DNA of 41,508 bases from CAYYMX01 sp964473045 (GCA_964473045.1 CAYYMX010000004.1:1-41508), one strand, 5' to 3'; positions 15,998-24,771 are shown, counted from the stretch's first letter. Notes: a model not told the origin generated them from the sequence alone. Program-made: numbers and translations.

Positions 15998-16711
15998 TTA
16001 GTTTTTGTTAATTTTTATCAATTCAATTTTTCTTAGAAAGATTTCACCCTTTACTCTAAGAAGTAATAACGAGAGAAAAAAAAATAAGAAAGATGTGGTC
16101 ATTGTTATTAGTGGAAATAGCATGGATATATGAATTGATGGAGCCTCAAACTTTGACAAACTCGCTGGCTGATGAAGAGTATTCCACCAGTCAACAGACC
16201 ATTTTATTATAGGCAGATTAATAATGCCAATTAATGTTAAAACTGCTGCGTTTTTGTCTCCTTTCCTGTGGTCATCATAAGAGTTTGAAAGTAGTATATG
16301 GCCAATATATATGAAAAGTAAAACCAATACAGAAGTCAATCTTGCATCCCACACCCACCATGTTCCCCAAGTAGGCTTTCCCCATATAGAACCAGTAATT
16401 AAGGTTGCAAATGTAAAACTTGCACCAATTGGAGCACATGACCTAGAGACAATATCGGCTAAGGTATGCTTGAAAACAATTGAAATGAAACTACATACTG
16501 CCATGATACTATATATCATGATTGATAACCATGCGCATGGAACGTGAACGTACATTATTCTTACCGTTTCACCTTGAAGATAGTCTGGGGGACTATAGAA
16601 AAAACATAAATATAGTCCAAGAATAAAAAATGCAAGAGAAACAAATTTAAAAATTGGTAAAACTTTACTAGACAACCTGAGAAAATTTGATGGATTAGCT
16701 AATTTAAACAT
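15998..16711 (-). CDS. ccmC: Heme exporter membrane protein CcmC
   Basis: This 237-aa inner-membrane protein with six helices passes heme to CcmE. The WWD heme-handling motif is at residues 110-126 (WGKPTWGTWWVWDARLT). The flanking periplasmic histidines are present in MYVHVPCAW (His56) and NTLHQPAS. Length is standard. It is separated by 4 nt from ccmB upstream and from ccmD downstream. Confidence 0.98.
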   Translation of the reverse strand: MFKLANPSNFLRLSSKVLPIFKFVSLAFFILGLYLCFFYSPPDYLQGETVRIMYVHVPCAWLSIMIYSIMAVCSFISIVFKHTLADIVSRSCAPIGASFTFATLITGSIWGKPTWGTWWVWDARLTSVLVLLFIYIGHILLSNSYDDHRKGDKNAAVLTLIGIINLPIIKWSVDWWNTLHQPASLSKFEAPSIHISMLFPLITMTTSFLFFFLSLLLLRVKGEIFLRKIELIKINKN

Positions 16712-16715
16712 TGTT

Positions 16716-17381
16716 TTAGTTGTTAATTTCTTTAAGTATTAATTTTCCACTTACCAACATTAAAGGTAATGTAATAAAAAAAATTGCAATTAAAATTGAA
16801 AAACGACCATTACTTACCTGATTGATTAGAAAAGATTGTTTGTTTATAACTGAAAAAATAAGTATAGGAATGTAAAATGGTATGATAATTACAAATTGTA
16901 ACAGCCTATTCTTCTTTATTTGAAGTGACAATAAAGCAGAAATTAGAGAAATCAATATTAATGAAGGGCTTGCTAATATTATAGAAATTGCAAGACTGAT
17001 TAAGTCCTCTAAATTAATAGAGAAAAATAGCGAAAATATAGGCAAAAATAATATAATAGGCATAATTAGAATCATCCACATCACGAAAGCTTTAGAAAAA
17101 ATTATTAATTCTTCTCTATAACCCAAAAACTGCATTTCTTTTAAACTACCATCATTGAAGTCATTTTTAACAAAGTTTTCTGATCCTAGAATTATAGAAA
17201 AAACAATTATCACCCATATAATAGAAAACGATAATTCTGACAATTTTTCTAGATCAGTGCCAAAGGCGAAAATAAAAATTAGATTTCCAAGACAGAAAAA
17301 GATTATATAGGTTAAAATATATGAAAAATTTGACAAATTAATTTTTAATTCTCTTTTAAGTAATACAAAGAAGTCATTCAT
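16716..17381 (-). CDS. ccmB: Heme exporter membrane protein CcmB
   Basis: This 221-aa protein with six hydrophobic spans is the permease partner of the ABC subunit CcmA. An N-terminal LLKRELKINLSN, the central NDFNDGSLKEMQFLGYREELIIFSKAF block, and LILISLISALLSL match the CcmB family. In the complex, ATP hydrolysis by CcmA drives release of holo-CcmE. It starts inside the last codons of ccmA (4-nt overlap). Confidence 0.95.
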   Translation of the reverse strand: MNDFFVLLKRELKINLSNFSYILTYIIFFCLGNLIFIFAFGTDLEKLSELSFSIIWVIIVFSIILGSENFVKNDFNDGSLKEMQFLGYREELIIFSKAFVMWMILIMPIILFLPIFSLFFSINLEDLISLAISIILASPSLILISLISALLSLQIKKNRLLQFVIIIPFYIPILIFSVINKQSFLINQVSNGRFSILIAIFFITLPLMLVSGKLILKEINN

Positions 17382-18046
17382 AACTTATTCCAATTATTTA
17401 GGTTTAAATCCTTTTGCCTTAATTTTTCCATGTTTTTGTTTAAATCTTTTATTAAACATTTGTTTATTTTAAAATCTACATGACTTGACATTAAAACAGC
17501 ACCACCTAATAAAGTTTTTTTTTTAACTAGTTTTTTAAATTTAATAGTAGACCGTTTGTCAAGATTATTAAAAGGCTCATCAAGTAACCATAAACTAGAT
17601 TTAGAGAACAAAAGTTTTGTTAATGATACTTTTTTTCTCTGGCCTTCAGATAGGTTTCTAACAAGTGTAAATTGTAAATTTTTCAAATTGAAAAACTCCA
17701 ACCCTTTTTCAAAATTTATGTTTCTATGACTTGCTTTTGATAAATTTAACCAAATCTCAAGATTTTCCTTAACTGTCAAATTATCTTTAAGAGAATCTTT
17801 ATGCGGCAAGTATGTAAAAAAAATTCTTTTTAATGAATCCATCTCCTCTATTCTAGTGTTGTTAACTTTAATTGATCCTTTCTCAGGTTTTATTAAACCT
17901 GCTATTGCATCCATCAAACTTGATTTTCCAGAGCCGTTATCCCCAAGTAAAATCATTATTTGAGATTTATTTAATTTCAAATTAAAATCATTAAATAATA
18001 ACCTCCTATTTCTTTTTAGTTTTATTGATTGAATTTCTAAAATCAT
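17378..18046 (-). CDS. ccmA: Heme exporter ATP-binding protein CcmA
   Basis: This 222-aa ABC ATPase shows Walker A GDNGSGKSS (residues 35-43), ABC signature LSEGQRKK (132-139), Walker B LWLLDEP (152-158) and a conserved D-loop (NNLD). The short LPHKDSLKDNLTVKENL stretch corresponds to the Q-loop region, where the usual glutamine is replaced by LPHK, as in many CcmA. It is the first gene of the nine-gene ccm operon. Its start is only 31 nt from the divergent acnA start. Confidence 0.97.
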   Translation of the reverse strand: MILEIQSIKLKRNRRLLFNDFNLKLNKSQIMILLGDNGSGKSSLMDAIAGLIKPEKGSIKVNNTRIEEMDSLKRIFFTYLPHKDSLKDNLTVKENLEIWLNLSKASHRNINFEKGLEFFNLKNLQFTLVRNLSEGQRKKVSLTKLLFSKSSLWLLDEPFNNLDKRSTIKFKKLVKKKTLLGGAVLMSSHVDFKINKCLIKDLNKNMEKLRQKDLNLNNWNKL

Positions 18047-18077
18047 GGAAGAAAGTGTAATATATTAAATATTAAAA
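18047..18077. promoter_or_regulatory. 31-nt divergent ccmA/acnA start region
   Basis: Only 31 AT-rich bases separate the ATG codons of ccmA (minus) and acnA (plus). This is too short for two ordinary complete promoters, so the promoter of at least one gene must lie inside the other's coding region, or they share overlapping elements. GAAGAAAG and TAATATATTAAAT are visible but cannot be assigned with certainty. Confidence 0.4.
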
Positions 18078-20711
18078 ATGAAAAAGATTTCAATAACTTC
18101 AAATTTTCTTGATTCAAAAAAAATAGTCAATCAAAACTTTAAATTTTATAGTTTGGATAAAGCACAAAATTTACTTGAGTTTGATTTAAAAAAGCTCCCT
18201 TTTTGTTTTAGAGTCTTACTAGAGAATTTAATTAGAAGGTTTGACAACATAAATACTAAAGATTTAGATCTTCAAAATTTGGTAAATTTTAACTATGGAA
18301 AGGAAATTTTTTTTTACCCGAGTCGTGTGCTAATGCAAGATTATACAGGTGTTCCAGCAATCGCTGATTTAGCTTCAATGAGAGATAAACTCAAAGAAAA
18401 TGGTAAGAATCCAAAATTGGTTAACCCAGTTGTTCCTGTTAGCTTGGTTATAGACCATTCTATTTCCGTAGATAGTTCAGCTGGAAAAAACTCAATTAAC
18501 TTTAATGTTGAAAAAGAATATGAAAGAAATAAAGAAAGATATAAACTTCTGAAATGGGCTCAGAATTCTCTAGAGAATTTTTCACTTTTTCCTCCTGGAT
18601 CTGGTATTTGCCATCAAATAAATATTGAATATCTAGCTGACATAGTATCAGAAAAAGACAATTTATTATTTTTTGATTCCGTTGTAGGTACAGATAGCCA
18701 TACCACTATGGTTAACGCTTTAGCAGTTTTGGGTTGGGGAGTTGGTGGTATTGAAGCAGAAGCTGTAATGCTGGGACAACCTATCTCAATGCAGATACCT
18801 GAAGTTATTGGTGTGAAACTTTTAGGGAAAATGAGAGATGGAATCACGGCTGCAGATGTAGTTTTGACTATTACTGAAAAACTTAGAAAGCTTAATGTAG
18901 TTGGTAAATTTGTTGAATTTTTTGGGCCAGGTCTTAGACAATTATCTCTTTCCGAACGTTCAACAATATCAAATATGGCTCCAGAATACGGTGCAACATG
19001 CGGTTTTTTCCCAGTTGACAATGAAACAATAAAATTTCAGAACCTGACAGGAAGAGATAATAAGAAAATTGAGATTGTTGAGGCTTACGCAAAAGTTCAA
19101 GGTTTATGGCATGATAAAGCCTATGATCAAATAAATTATAAAAAAATTCAAGAAATAAACCTAGATTATATCGAGCCGTGTTTATCTGGCCCAAAGAGGC
19201 CTCAAGATAGAATAAGATTAAAGGATGTAAATAAGAAATATTTTGAATCTTTGGCTGATTCCGAAAAGAAAAGTTTTAATAGATCTTCTGATTTGTATAA
19301 CCTTACTCATGGCAAAGTGTGTATAGCTTCTATTACTAGTTGTACTAATACTTCTAATCCATCGGTAATAATTATGGCTGGATTAATTGCTAAAAAGGCT
19401 ATGGAACTTGGAATAAAAATTCCATGGTGGGTAAAAACATCCTTTGCCCCAGGCAGTAGGGTGGTTGAAAAATATTTAAAAAAATCAGGTCTATTAGGCC
19501 CATTGAACTATTTAGGATTTAACATAGTTGGCTATGGTTGTACTACATGTATTGGAAATTCAGGCCCACTAGATGATAGGGTTTCTGAGATTATTCAGGA
19601 AAAAAATTTAAATGTGTGTAGCATTTTGTCAGGAAATAGAAATTTTGAAGGAAGAATTCATCCTTTGATAAAGTCAAATTTCTTGGCATCTCCTCCACTA
19701 GTTGTCATGTTTGCTATAGCTGGAAAGATAAATATAGATATTGTAAAGGAAGAAATAACCAAAGTTAATGGAAAAAGCATTTTTTTTGCAGACTTGTGGC
19801 CAAAAAATGATGAGGTAAATGAAATAATGAGTGATTTTTTATCAAGAGAATTATATGAGAAAAATTATAAAAATATTTTTAAAGGTGACGACAACTGGAA
19901 AAATTTGAGAATAAGGCCTTCAGAGACCTATAACTGGTCTGATTCATCTACATATATAAAGAGACCACCTTTCCTTGACCTTGAAAATACTAGATTTCAA
20001 GATCAAATTATTGATGCTAGGCCACTGCTAATTCTTGGAGATTCCATAACAACCGATCATATTTCTCCAGCCGGCGTAATAAAAGAGAAGAGTGACGCAG
20101 GGAAATATCTTAACGAAAGACAAGTTGGGGAGTCGGACTTTAATTCATTTGGCTCTAGAAGGGGAAATCATGAGGTTATGGTAAGAGGGACCTTTGCGAA
20201 TATAAGAATTAAGAATCAAATGGTAGAAAGAGATGGTGGATATACTAGACATCATCCTAGTGCTAAGGATGATGAAGTTTTTAGTGTATCTGAAGAATAT
20301 AAGGCAGAAAAAGTCCCCCTAATTGTTTTTGCAGGTAAAGAGTATGGAACTGGTTCTTCTCGGGATTGGGCGGCAAAAGGTACAAAATTACTAGGAGTTA
20401 AAGTAGTAGTTGCAGAAAGTTTTGAAAGAATTCATAGGTCTAATCTTGTTGGTATGGGAGTTTTACCTTTGCAATTAGTAAATAAAACCCTAGATCAATT
20501 ATTTTTAGATGGAAGTGAGAAATTTGACATAATTAATTTACAAAAAATAATAAAAAAACCACATGCAAATGTAGAAATGAAAATTAAATACAAAAATAGG
20601 AAAGAAAAAATTGTAAAATTGCTGTCAAGAATTGACACGATCAAAGAAATAACATATTTCAAAAAAGATGGTATTTTGCCTTACGTCCTCGATGAAATAG
20701 TTCACGAATAA
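18078..20711 (+). CDS. acnA: Aconitate hydratase A
   Basis: This 877-aa enzyme isomerises citrate and isocitrate in the TCA cycle. The [4Fe-4S] ligands are Cys422 (SITSCTNTSNP), Cys488 and Cys491 (GCTTCIGNSGP); the 66 and 3 residue spacing equals that of E. coli AcnA. Substrate and swivelling-domain motifs include DSVVGTDSHTTMVN, GWGVGGIEAEAVMLGQP, and the C-terminal GKEYGTGSSRDWAAKG. It is full length. Pairing back-to-back with ccmA is common in alphaproteobacteria. The 169-nt region after the stop holds only weak inverted repeats before the helicase remnant. Confidence 0.98.
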   Translation: MKKISITSNFLDSKKIVNQNFKFYSLDKAQNLLEFDLKKLPFCFRVLLENLIRRFDNINTKDLDLQNLVNFNYGKEIFFYPSRVLMQDYTGVPAIADLASMRDKLKENGKNPKLVNPVVPVSLVIDHSISVDSSAGKNSINFNVEKEYERNKERYKLLKWAQNSLENFSLFPPGSGICHQINIEYLADIVSEKDNLLFFDSVVGTDSHTTMVNALAVLGWGVGGIEAEAVMLGQPISMQIPEVIGVKLLGKMRDGITAADVVLTITEKLRKLNVVGKFVEFFGPGLRQLSLSERSTISNMAPEYGATCGFFPVDNETIKFQNLTGRDNKKIEIVEAYAKVQGLWHDKAYDQINYKKIQEINLDYIEPCLSGPKRPQDRIRLKDVNKKYFESLADSEKKSFNRSSDLYNLTHGKVCIASITSCTNTSNPSVIIMAGLIAKKAMELGIKIPWWVKTSFAPGSRVVEKYLKKSGLLGPLNYLGFNIVGYGCTTCIGNSGPLDDRVSEIIQEKNLNVCSILSGNRNFEGRIHPLIKSNFLASPPLVVMFAIAGKINIDIVKEEITKVNGKSIFFADLWPKNDEVNEIMSDFLSRELYEKNYKNIFKGDDNWKNLRIRPSETYNWSDSSTYIKRPPFLDLENTRFQDQIIDARPLLILGDSITTDHISPAGVIKEKSDAGKYLNERQVGESDFNSFGSRRGNHEVMVRGTFANIRIKNQMVERDGGYTRHHPSAKDDEVFSVSEEYKAEKVPLIVFAGKEYGTGSSRDWAAKGTKLLGVKVVVAESFERIHRSNLVGMGVLPLQLVNKTLDQLFLDGSEKFDIINLQKIIKKPHANVEMKIKYKNRKEKIVKLLSRIDTIKEITYFKKDGILPYVLDEIVHE

Positions 20712-20725
20712 TATAGTAATTAAAT

Positions 20726-20742
20726 TATGTGTATATACATAT
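20726..20742 (+). repeat. 17-nt AT-rich motif, copy 1
   Basis: TATGTGTATATACATAT, a nearly palindromic sequence just after acnA, is found again in inverted orientation at 32405-32421. It has a TGTATATACA-type core. Its role is unknown; it could be an operator, a transcript-end element or chance in AT-rich DNA. Confidence 0.35.
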
Positions 20743-20880
20743 ATAATCAGACAATTGAAAATTTTGCGATAATTTTGATATCATATGGATGTATTTTATC
20801 AAATTTTTCAATAATTTATGTAATGAATCTATAAAGTACTTTATTATGACCTATTTATTTATTGATTGTTGACTTTAAAG

Positions 20881-21099
20881 ATGCAAAAGCAGAAAAAAAT
20901 AATTGGAATTCTTGGACCTACAAATACTGGGAAAACTTTTACCGCAATGGGAATGCTTTTTTCTCATAAAAATGAAGTTATTGGCTTCCCATTTAGATTA
21001 CTTGCTAGAGAAAATTATGAGATTGCTAAAAAAGAAAAAGGAAGCATGCCTTCGCTAGAAAAAGGTTTAAAAAAAATAAATTTAAGAAACATTTGTTAA
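20881..21099 (+). pseudogene. Remnant of a SUV3-like RNA helicase N-terminus
   Basis: The frame encodes about 72 residues from the ATG at 20881 (a TTG 15 nt upstream is possible). The first 50 residues match the start of the alphaproteobacterial SUV3-like superfamily II helicase: IIGILGPTNTGKTFTAMGMLFSH carries Walker A, followed by VIGFPFRLLARENYEIAKKEKG. The match then stops, and an unrelated tail ends after NLRNIC. A functional helicase is 800-1,000 residues, so this is a truncation. In many alphaproteobacteria the order is helicase, S4-domain protein, fdxA, carD; here fdxA and carD follow directly. A deletion that removed most of the helicase and all of the S4 gene explains the layout. 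Whether the stub is still expressed is unknown. Confidence 0.7.
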
Positions 21100-21188
21100 G
21101 AATCCCAACAACATAAATTTTATTTATTAAATTAGAAATTACTGAAATTCATTGAAATCTTAGTATTTCTGTTTTATATAGCAGTTAT

Positions 21189-21527
21189 ATGACATATGTA
21201 GTTAAAGAAGCTTGTGTAAAATGTAAGTTCATGGACTGTGTAGAAGTTTGTCCCGTAGATTGTTTCTATGAAGGGGAGAATATGCTTGTGATCCATCCAG
21301 ATGAATGTATTGACTGTGGCGTATGTGAACCGGAATGTCCTGCAGAGGCAATAAGCGATGATTCGGAAGAAGAATCAAAAAAATGGGTGGAAATTAATAG
21401 AAAATATTCTGAATTATGGCCAAATATTAACAAGGTTGGTGATCCTCCAGCAGATAGTGAAAAATGGAAAAAGGTAAAAAATAAATTCGAAAAATACTTT
21501 AGCCCAAAACCTGGAAAAGGAAGTTAA
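21189..21527 (+). CDS. fdxA: 7Fe ferredoxin FdxA
   Basis: This 112-aa ferredoxin carries [3Fe-4S] and [4Fe-4S] clusters. Cys9, Cys17 and Cys50 match the 3Fe ligands, and Cys21, Cys40, Cys43 and Cys46 the 4Fe ligands of Azotobacter FdI-type proteins. The blocks are CVKCKFMDCVEVCPVDCFYEG and CIDCGVCEPECPAEAI. The C-terminal extension (WVEINRKYSELWPNI) is usual for alphaproteobacterial FdxA. It is a small soluble electron carrier. carD follows 72 nt downstream, the standard neighbour in this class. Confidence 0.96.
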   Translation: MTYVVKEACVKCKFMDCVEVCPVDCFYEGENMLVIHPDECIDCGVCEPECPAEAISDDSEEESKKWVEINRKYSELWPNINKVGDPPADSEKWKKVKNKFEKYFSPKPGKGS

Positions 21528-21599
21528 AAAAAATCTTTCAATATTTTTTTATTGTAGTATGGTTGGCGCTTTAAAGTATCGAATTACTTAGAGCCTAAT

Positions 21600-22103
21600 A
21601 TGAAAAAGCTTAAAGATTTAGATTTAGAAATTGGAGATTTGGTTGTCTATCCAATTTATGGAGTTGGAGAAATTGAAGAGTTTGATAGCCATAAAATTGA
21701 TGGGAACAAGCAAAATTTTATACTAATAAATTTTAAGCAAGATAAAATGAAGCTTAGAATCCCAACTCAAAAAGCTGCTGATTCTGGCTTACGAAAACTG
21801 AGTAATAAACATAGATTATCAAAAGCGCTAGATGTACTTAGTGAGGAACCCTCAATTAAGAAGGATATGTGGATTAAAAGAGCAAAAGAATACGAAAAGA
21901 GCATTAATAGTGGTGATCCAGTTCTTATTGCTGAAGTTTTAAGAGATTTACACAAAAAAGAAGACTCACTCGAGCAGCAATCTTATTCGGAAAGGCAAAT
22001 CTATCTAACCGCACTAAACAGACTAACTAATGAATATGGAGCTGTACAAAATCTTGAAAAAAAAATTGCTAAATCTAAATTAGAAGAAATACTTAATCAA
22101 TAA
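21600..22103 (+). CDS. carD: CarD family transcriptional regulator
   Basis: This 167-aa protein has an N-terminal RNA polymerase-interacting domain, related to the TRCF RID. It opens with LEIGDLVVYPIYGVGEIEEF and contains FILINFKQDKMKLRIPTQKAADSGLRKL. The rest is an alpha-helical DNA-binding domain (ALDVLSEEP, WIKRAKEYEKSINSGDPVLIAEVLRDLHKKE). CarD proteins bind the RNA polymerase beta subunit and stabilise open promoter complexes, notably at rRNA promoters. Length is typical. Its last 7 nt overlap the convergent M48 protease gene. Confidence 0.95.
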   Translation: MKKLKDLDLEIGDLVVYPIYGVGEIEEFDSHKIDGNKQNFILINFKQDKMKLRIPTQKAADSGLRKLSNKHRLSKALDVLSEEPSIKKDMWIKRAKEYEKSINSGDPVLIAEVLRDLHKKEDSLEQQSYSERQIYLTALNRLTNEYGAVQNLEKKIAKSKLEEILNQ

Positions 22104-23536
22104 ATCATTTTAATTTTTTCACCCTGAATTAATTTTTTTTCAGGTAGATTGTTTATAGTATTAAAAATTTTTCTGGAATGTTTGGTTTGAAGATTAAGTT
22201 TAGAAATAATTTTATCAAGAAAATCAGTGTCATCACTAAATGTCAAAATTTTAATTTTTGGTTCATGAAATGTTTCTAATTCACTTTGCGATTCTTTCTT
22301 AAAAGAATTTACAATTCTAGCAAAGTCTTTAGTGAATTTTTTAAACTCATCATTATTCGAAACTAAAACAAACCTATAAAAAAACTTACTACCTTGTATA
22401 ACAAATAACATCATTTTTTTATTTCTAGAGTCTATTATTCCATATGAAGCTTGAAGGCCATTAATATTTTTGTAAGAAAAATTCTTAATTTTATTCTTAG
22501 ATATTTTCGCCCAATCTGCCATGTAATCAATAGTATTTTGGGTTGCAATTTCATCGATATCGAAGATAATAGTAGTTTCATTATCAGTTAATCCTAAAAG
22601 ATATTTAGGAAAATTTAAAAAATAAAAATTATTATTTAACGAAAAAGAAAACCCAAGAGTTCTGTGTATAAATTTCTTTCGGGTAAAAAAACCATTTTGA
22701 GATTTGTCACCAAACACTAACCCATCAATCTTTTTTAAAAAAATTTCTTTCCCTATTATTGGATTAATTGGTATTTTTTCAGATGAATTTTTCACTACTT
22801 CTGTAACTCTTTTGGAGGATGTCGGATGAGTTTGAAGTAGTTCAGAAGTTTTTTGTGAATTGTTTCTTGTTATTTCTTTTTGCAAATCACTATAATTTTC
22901 CATAATTTCTAAGAAATTTGCCATTTCTCGAGGGTCAAAACCAGCTCTGATCATATATCGTGTTGACAATAAATCAGCTTCATATTCTTGATTTCTTGAA
23001 AAGGAAAAAAGATATAATGATGCGGACGTATCAATAAGATTTCTAACCAATATATTATTTGTCAAGCTTCCTAATATATTGGCAACTAAACTAGTCCCAA
23101 TATTTTTAGTGTATCTTCTGGCCGTGTGGCGAGCTATAATGTGCCCTATTTCATGAGCTATAACTCCTGCTAATTGTGCTTCATTTTGACACAAAGCTAA
23201 AAGACCCCTTGTAAGATAAATATATCCCCCAGGAAGTGCAAAAGCATTTACTATAGGTGAATTTAGAAGGGTAAACTTGAATTTTCTATTAGGTGTTTCC
23301 GAGGTATTGACAAGAAACTCACCAAGGCTTTCAATATAATTTTGAAGTTTTTCGTTTTTGTAAATCCCACCAAATTCCTTGATGATTTTTGGATGTTCTT
23401 GATCCCCAATGTTTTGTTCTTCTTTCTCAGACATAAGATTAATTTCCTTTTTGCCAGAAGCGGGATTATTTTGGCAACTTGAAAGAAAAAACATTACTAG
23501 AAAAAGTACTACGGAATAGTTAACTATCTTTTTCAT
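22097..23536 (-). CDS. M48 family metalloprotease, lipoprotein
   Basis: This 479-aa zinc metalloprotease has a lipoprotein signal (FLSSC, Cys21). HEIGH at residues 128-132 gives two zinc ligands and the catalytic Glu, and NQEYEAD (182-188) supplies the third ligand. The PGGYIYLTRGLL and NEAQLAGVIAHE stretches are typical of BepA/LoiP-type M48 proteases that watch over outer-membrane protein assembly. The C-terminal half (FGDKSQNGFF, HRTLGFSFSLNNNF and a final INNLPEKKLIQGEKIKMIY) fits the alphaproteobacterial version with a LysM-like tail. It should be anchored in the outer membrane facing the periplasm. It diverges from the PagL genes, 44 nt away. Confidence 0.9.
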   Translation of the reverse strand: MKKIVNYSVVLFLVMFFLSSCQNNPASGKKEINLMSEKEEQNIGDQEHPKIIKEFGGIYKNEKLQNYIESLGEFLVNTSETPNRKFKFTLLNSPIVNAFALPGGYIYLTRGLLALCQNEAQLAGVIAHEIGHIIARHTARRYTKNIGTSLVANILGSLTNNILVRNLIDTSASLYLFSFSRNQEYEADLLSTRYMIRAGFDPREMANFLEIMENYSDLQKEITRNNSQKTSELLQTHPTSSKRVTEVVKNSSEKIPINPIIGKEIFLKKIDGLVFGDKSQNGFFTRKKFIHRTLGFSFSLNNNFYFLNFPKYLLGLTDNETTIIFDIDEIATQNTIDYMADWAKISKNKIKNFSYKNINGLQASYGIIDSRNKKMMLFVIQGSKFFYRFVLVSNNDEFKKFTKDFARIVNSFKKESQSELETFHEPKIKILTFSDDTDFLDKIISKLNLQTKHSRKIFNTINNLPEKKLIQGEKIKMIY

Positions 23537-23580
23537 TATTAATTGTTCATTTTTACATTTTTTTAATATAATAGGAGTTT

Positions 23581-24096
23581 ATGAATAAAATTCTAAAATT
23601 AAAAGTTTTATTGCTGGCATTACTGTTTCCTATTTCTGATTTAATGGCCAAAGACAACAAGAACAGGCTCTCTGCTGGTGGTGGCATATATAATTTTATG
23701 AAACATGGAAGTGATGGTTATAATCAAGACTCAGTTGCCTACAATGTTGAAATATTTTCAGGTAGAAAGGCTTTAGGTTTTGTTAAGCCATTCATAGGCT
23801 TTCTTGGAACGGATGAGTCTGCCTATTATGCCTATTTTGGGCTATCCGCTGATTTATATTTTGCGAGATGTAAATGTATAGTGTTAACCCCAAGTTTAGC
23901 TGTGGGCGCATATGAGGATGGAGATCAGATTAGGTTGGGAAATACAATTGAATTTAGAAGTGGCGCTGATTTGACTTATAGATTTAGAAATAATGTTAGG
24001 GTTGGAGTTGGGGTTTTTCATATTTCAAATGCTGGGCTAGGTTACCGAAACCCTGGGTCTGAACAGATTATCTTTAAATATCAAATACCTTTTTAA
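23581..24096 (+). CDS. PagL-like lipid A 3-O-deacylase, copy 1
   Basis: This 171-aa outer-membrane beta-barrel has a signal peptide (residues 1 to about 23, ending near LMAKD). The C-terminal block FHISNAGLGYRNPGSEQ carries His147, Ser149 and Glu161, with the same spacing as the His126/Ser128/Glu140 triad of Pseudomonas PagL, and the protein ends in the barrel signature KYQIPF. PagL removes the 3-O acyl chain of lipid A. Alternating hydrophobic strands in between fit an eight-strand barrel. An AGGAG ribosome binding site lies close ahead of the ATG. A second copy follows 80 nt downstream. The lipid A substrate here is inferred from the family. Confidence 0.82.
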   Translation: MNKILKLKVLLLALLFPISDLMAKDNKNRLSAGGGIYNFMKHGSDGYNQDSVAYNVEIFSGRKALGFVKPFIGFLGTDESAYYAYFGLSADLYFARCKCIVLTPSLAVGAYEDGDQIRLGNTIEFRSGADLTYRFRNNVRVGVGVFHISNAGLGYRNPGSEQIIFKYQIPF

Positions 24097-24176
24097 GATC
24101 TAGCTAGATATAACTGTTTGTTTAGAAAAGTATTTTTGTTATATTACTTCAAGAGTTTTATAAGCGTTGTTTGATT

Positions 24177-24683
24177 ATGTTTAAGTCTTTAATCTTTTTA
24201 AGTTGTTTATTTTTTTTCAGTTTTTTGGATGCAAAAGATAATAAAAATCGGCTTTCTATAGGTGTTGGGCAATTCAATTTCATGGAAGATGGTACTCCGC
24301 CTCACAATGATACTTCTGAAATGATAAATATTGAACTTCATAGTGGTAGAAAGCTATTTAATTTTATGAAAACTTTTGCTGGTTTTTTAGGCACTAGCGA
24401 AAATACTTACTATGCATACGGGGGGTTTGGTATTGACACTTATTTTACAAAAAAAAAAAATTGGCTACTAACACCAACTTTAGCTTGTGGGTATTACAAA
24501 GATGGTTCTGAAATAAAAGCTGGCAATCCTCTAGAGTTTTATATAGGAATTGATGTTTTCCATAGATTTAAAAATAACAGTCGTATTGGTGTAGGTATTT
24601 TTCATATTTCAAATGCTGATAGTGGGTATAGAAATCCAGGTTCAGAAACTTTGGTTTTAAAATATCAAATACCTGTGCAATAA
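24177..24683 (+). CDS. PagL-like lipid A 3-O-deacylase, copy 2
   Basis: This 168-aa paralogue of the preceding gene begins at the ATG at 24177; an upstream TTG at 24171 is in frame but less likely. A signal peptide ends near FLDAKD, and the mature start AKDNKNRLS is shared almost exactly with copy 1. The catalytic block FHISNADSGYRNPGSE keeps His143, Ser145 and Glu157. Conserved stretches such as SGRK, FLGT and TYYAYGGFG/YYAYFGLS align throughout, showing an old tandem duplication with both copies kept intact. It ends 12 nt before tRNA-Arg(CCU). Confidence 0.8.
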   Translation: MFKSLIFLSCLFFFSFLDAKDNKNRLSIGVGQFNFMEDGTPPHNDTSEMINIELHSGRKLFNFMKTFAGFLGTSENTYYAYGGFGIDTYFTKKKNWLLTPTLACGYYKDGSEIKAGNPLEFYIGIDVFHRFKNNSRIGVGIFHISNADSGYRNPGSETLVLKYQIPVQ

Positions 24684-24695
24684 TTTAGGATAAGA

Positions 24696-24771
24696 GGTCT
24701 CATAGTTAAACTGGATATAACAAATCCCTCCTAAGGATTAATTTCTGGTTCGAGTCCAGATGAGATCACCA
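24696..24771 (+). tRNA. tRNA-Arg (anticodon CCU), CCA encoded
   Basis: All four arms fold. The acceptor GGTCTCA pairs with TGAGATC (one G-U), the D stem is GTTA/TAAC, and the anticodon stem AATCC/GGATT holds loop CTCCTAA with anticodon CCT at 24730-24732. The T stem TCTGG/CCAGA encloses TTCGAGT. The discriminator is A, and CCA is encoded at 24769-24771. It reads AGG codons, a main arginine codon in this genome. It sits between a PagL gene and gmhA, with 14 nt to the gmhA start. Confidence 0.96.

Noticed and set aside
18614..19021. 135-aa minus-strand open frame inside acnA
   Set aside because: It is entirely antisense to conserved aconitase sequence, with no start signal or family match.
20754..20815. 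Inverted repeats after acnA (ATTGAAAATTTTG ... CAAATTTTTCAAT)
   Set aside because: They are imperfect, AT-only and long-looped. Such pairings are expected by chance at this base composition.
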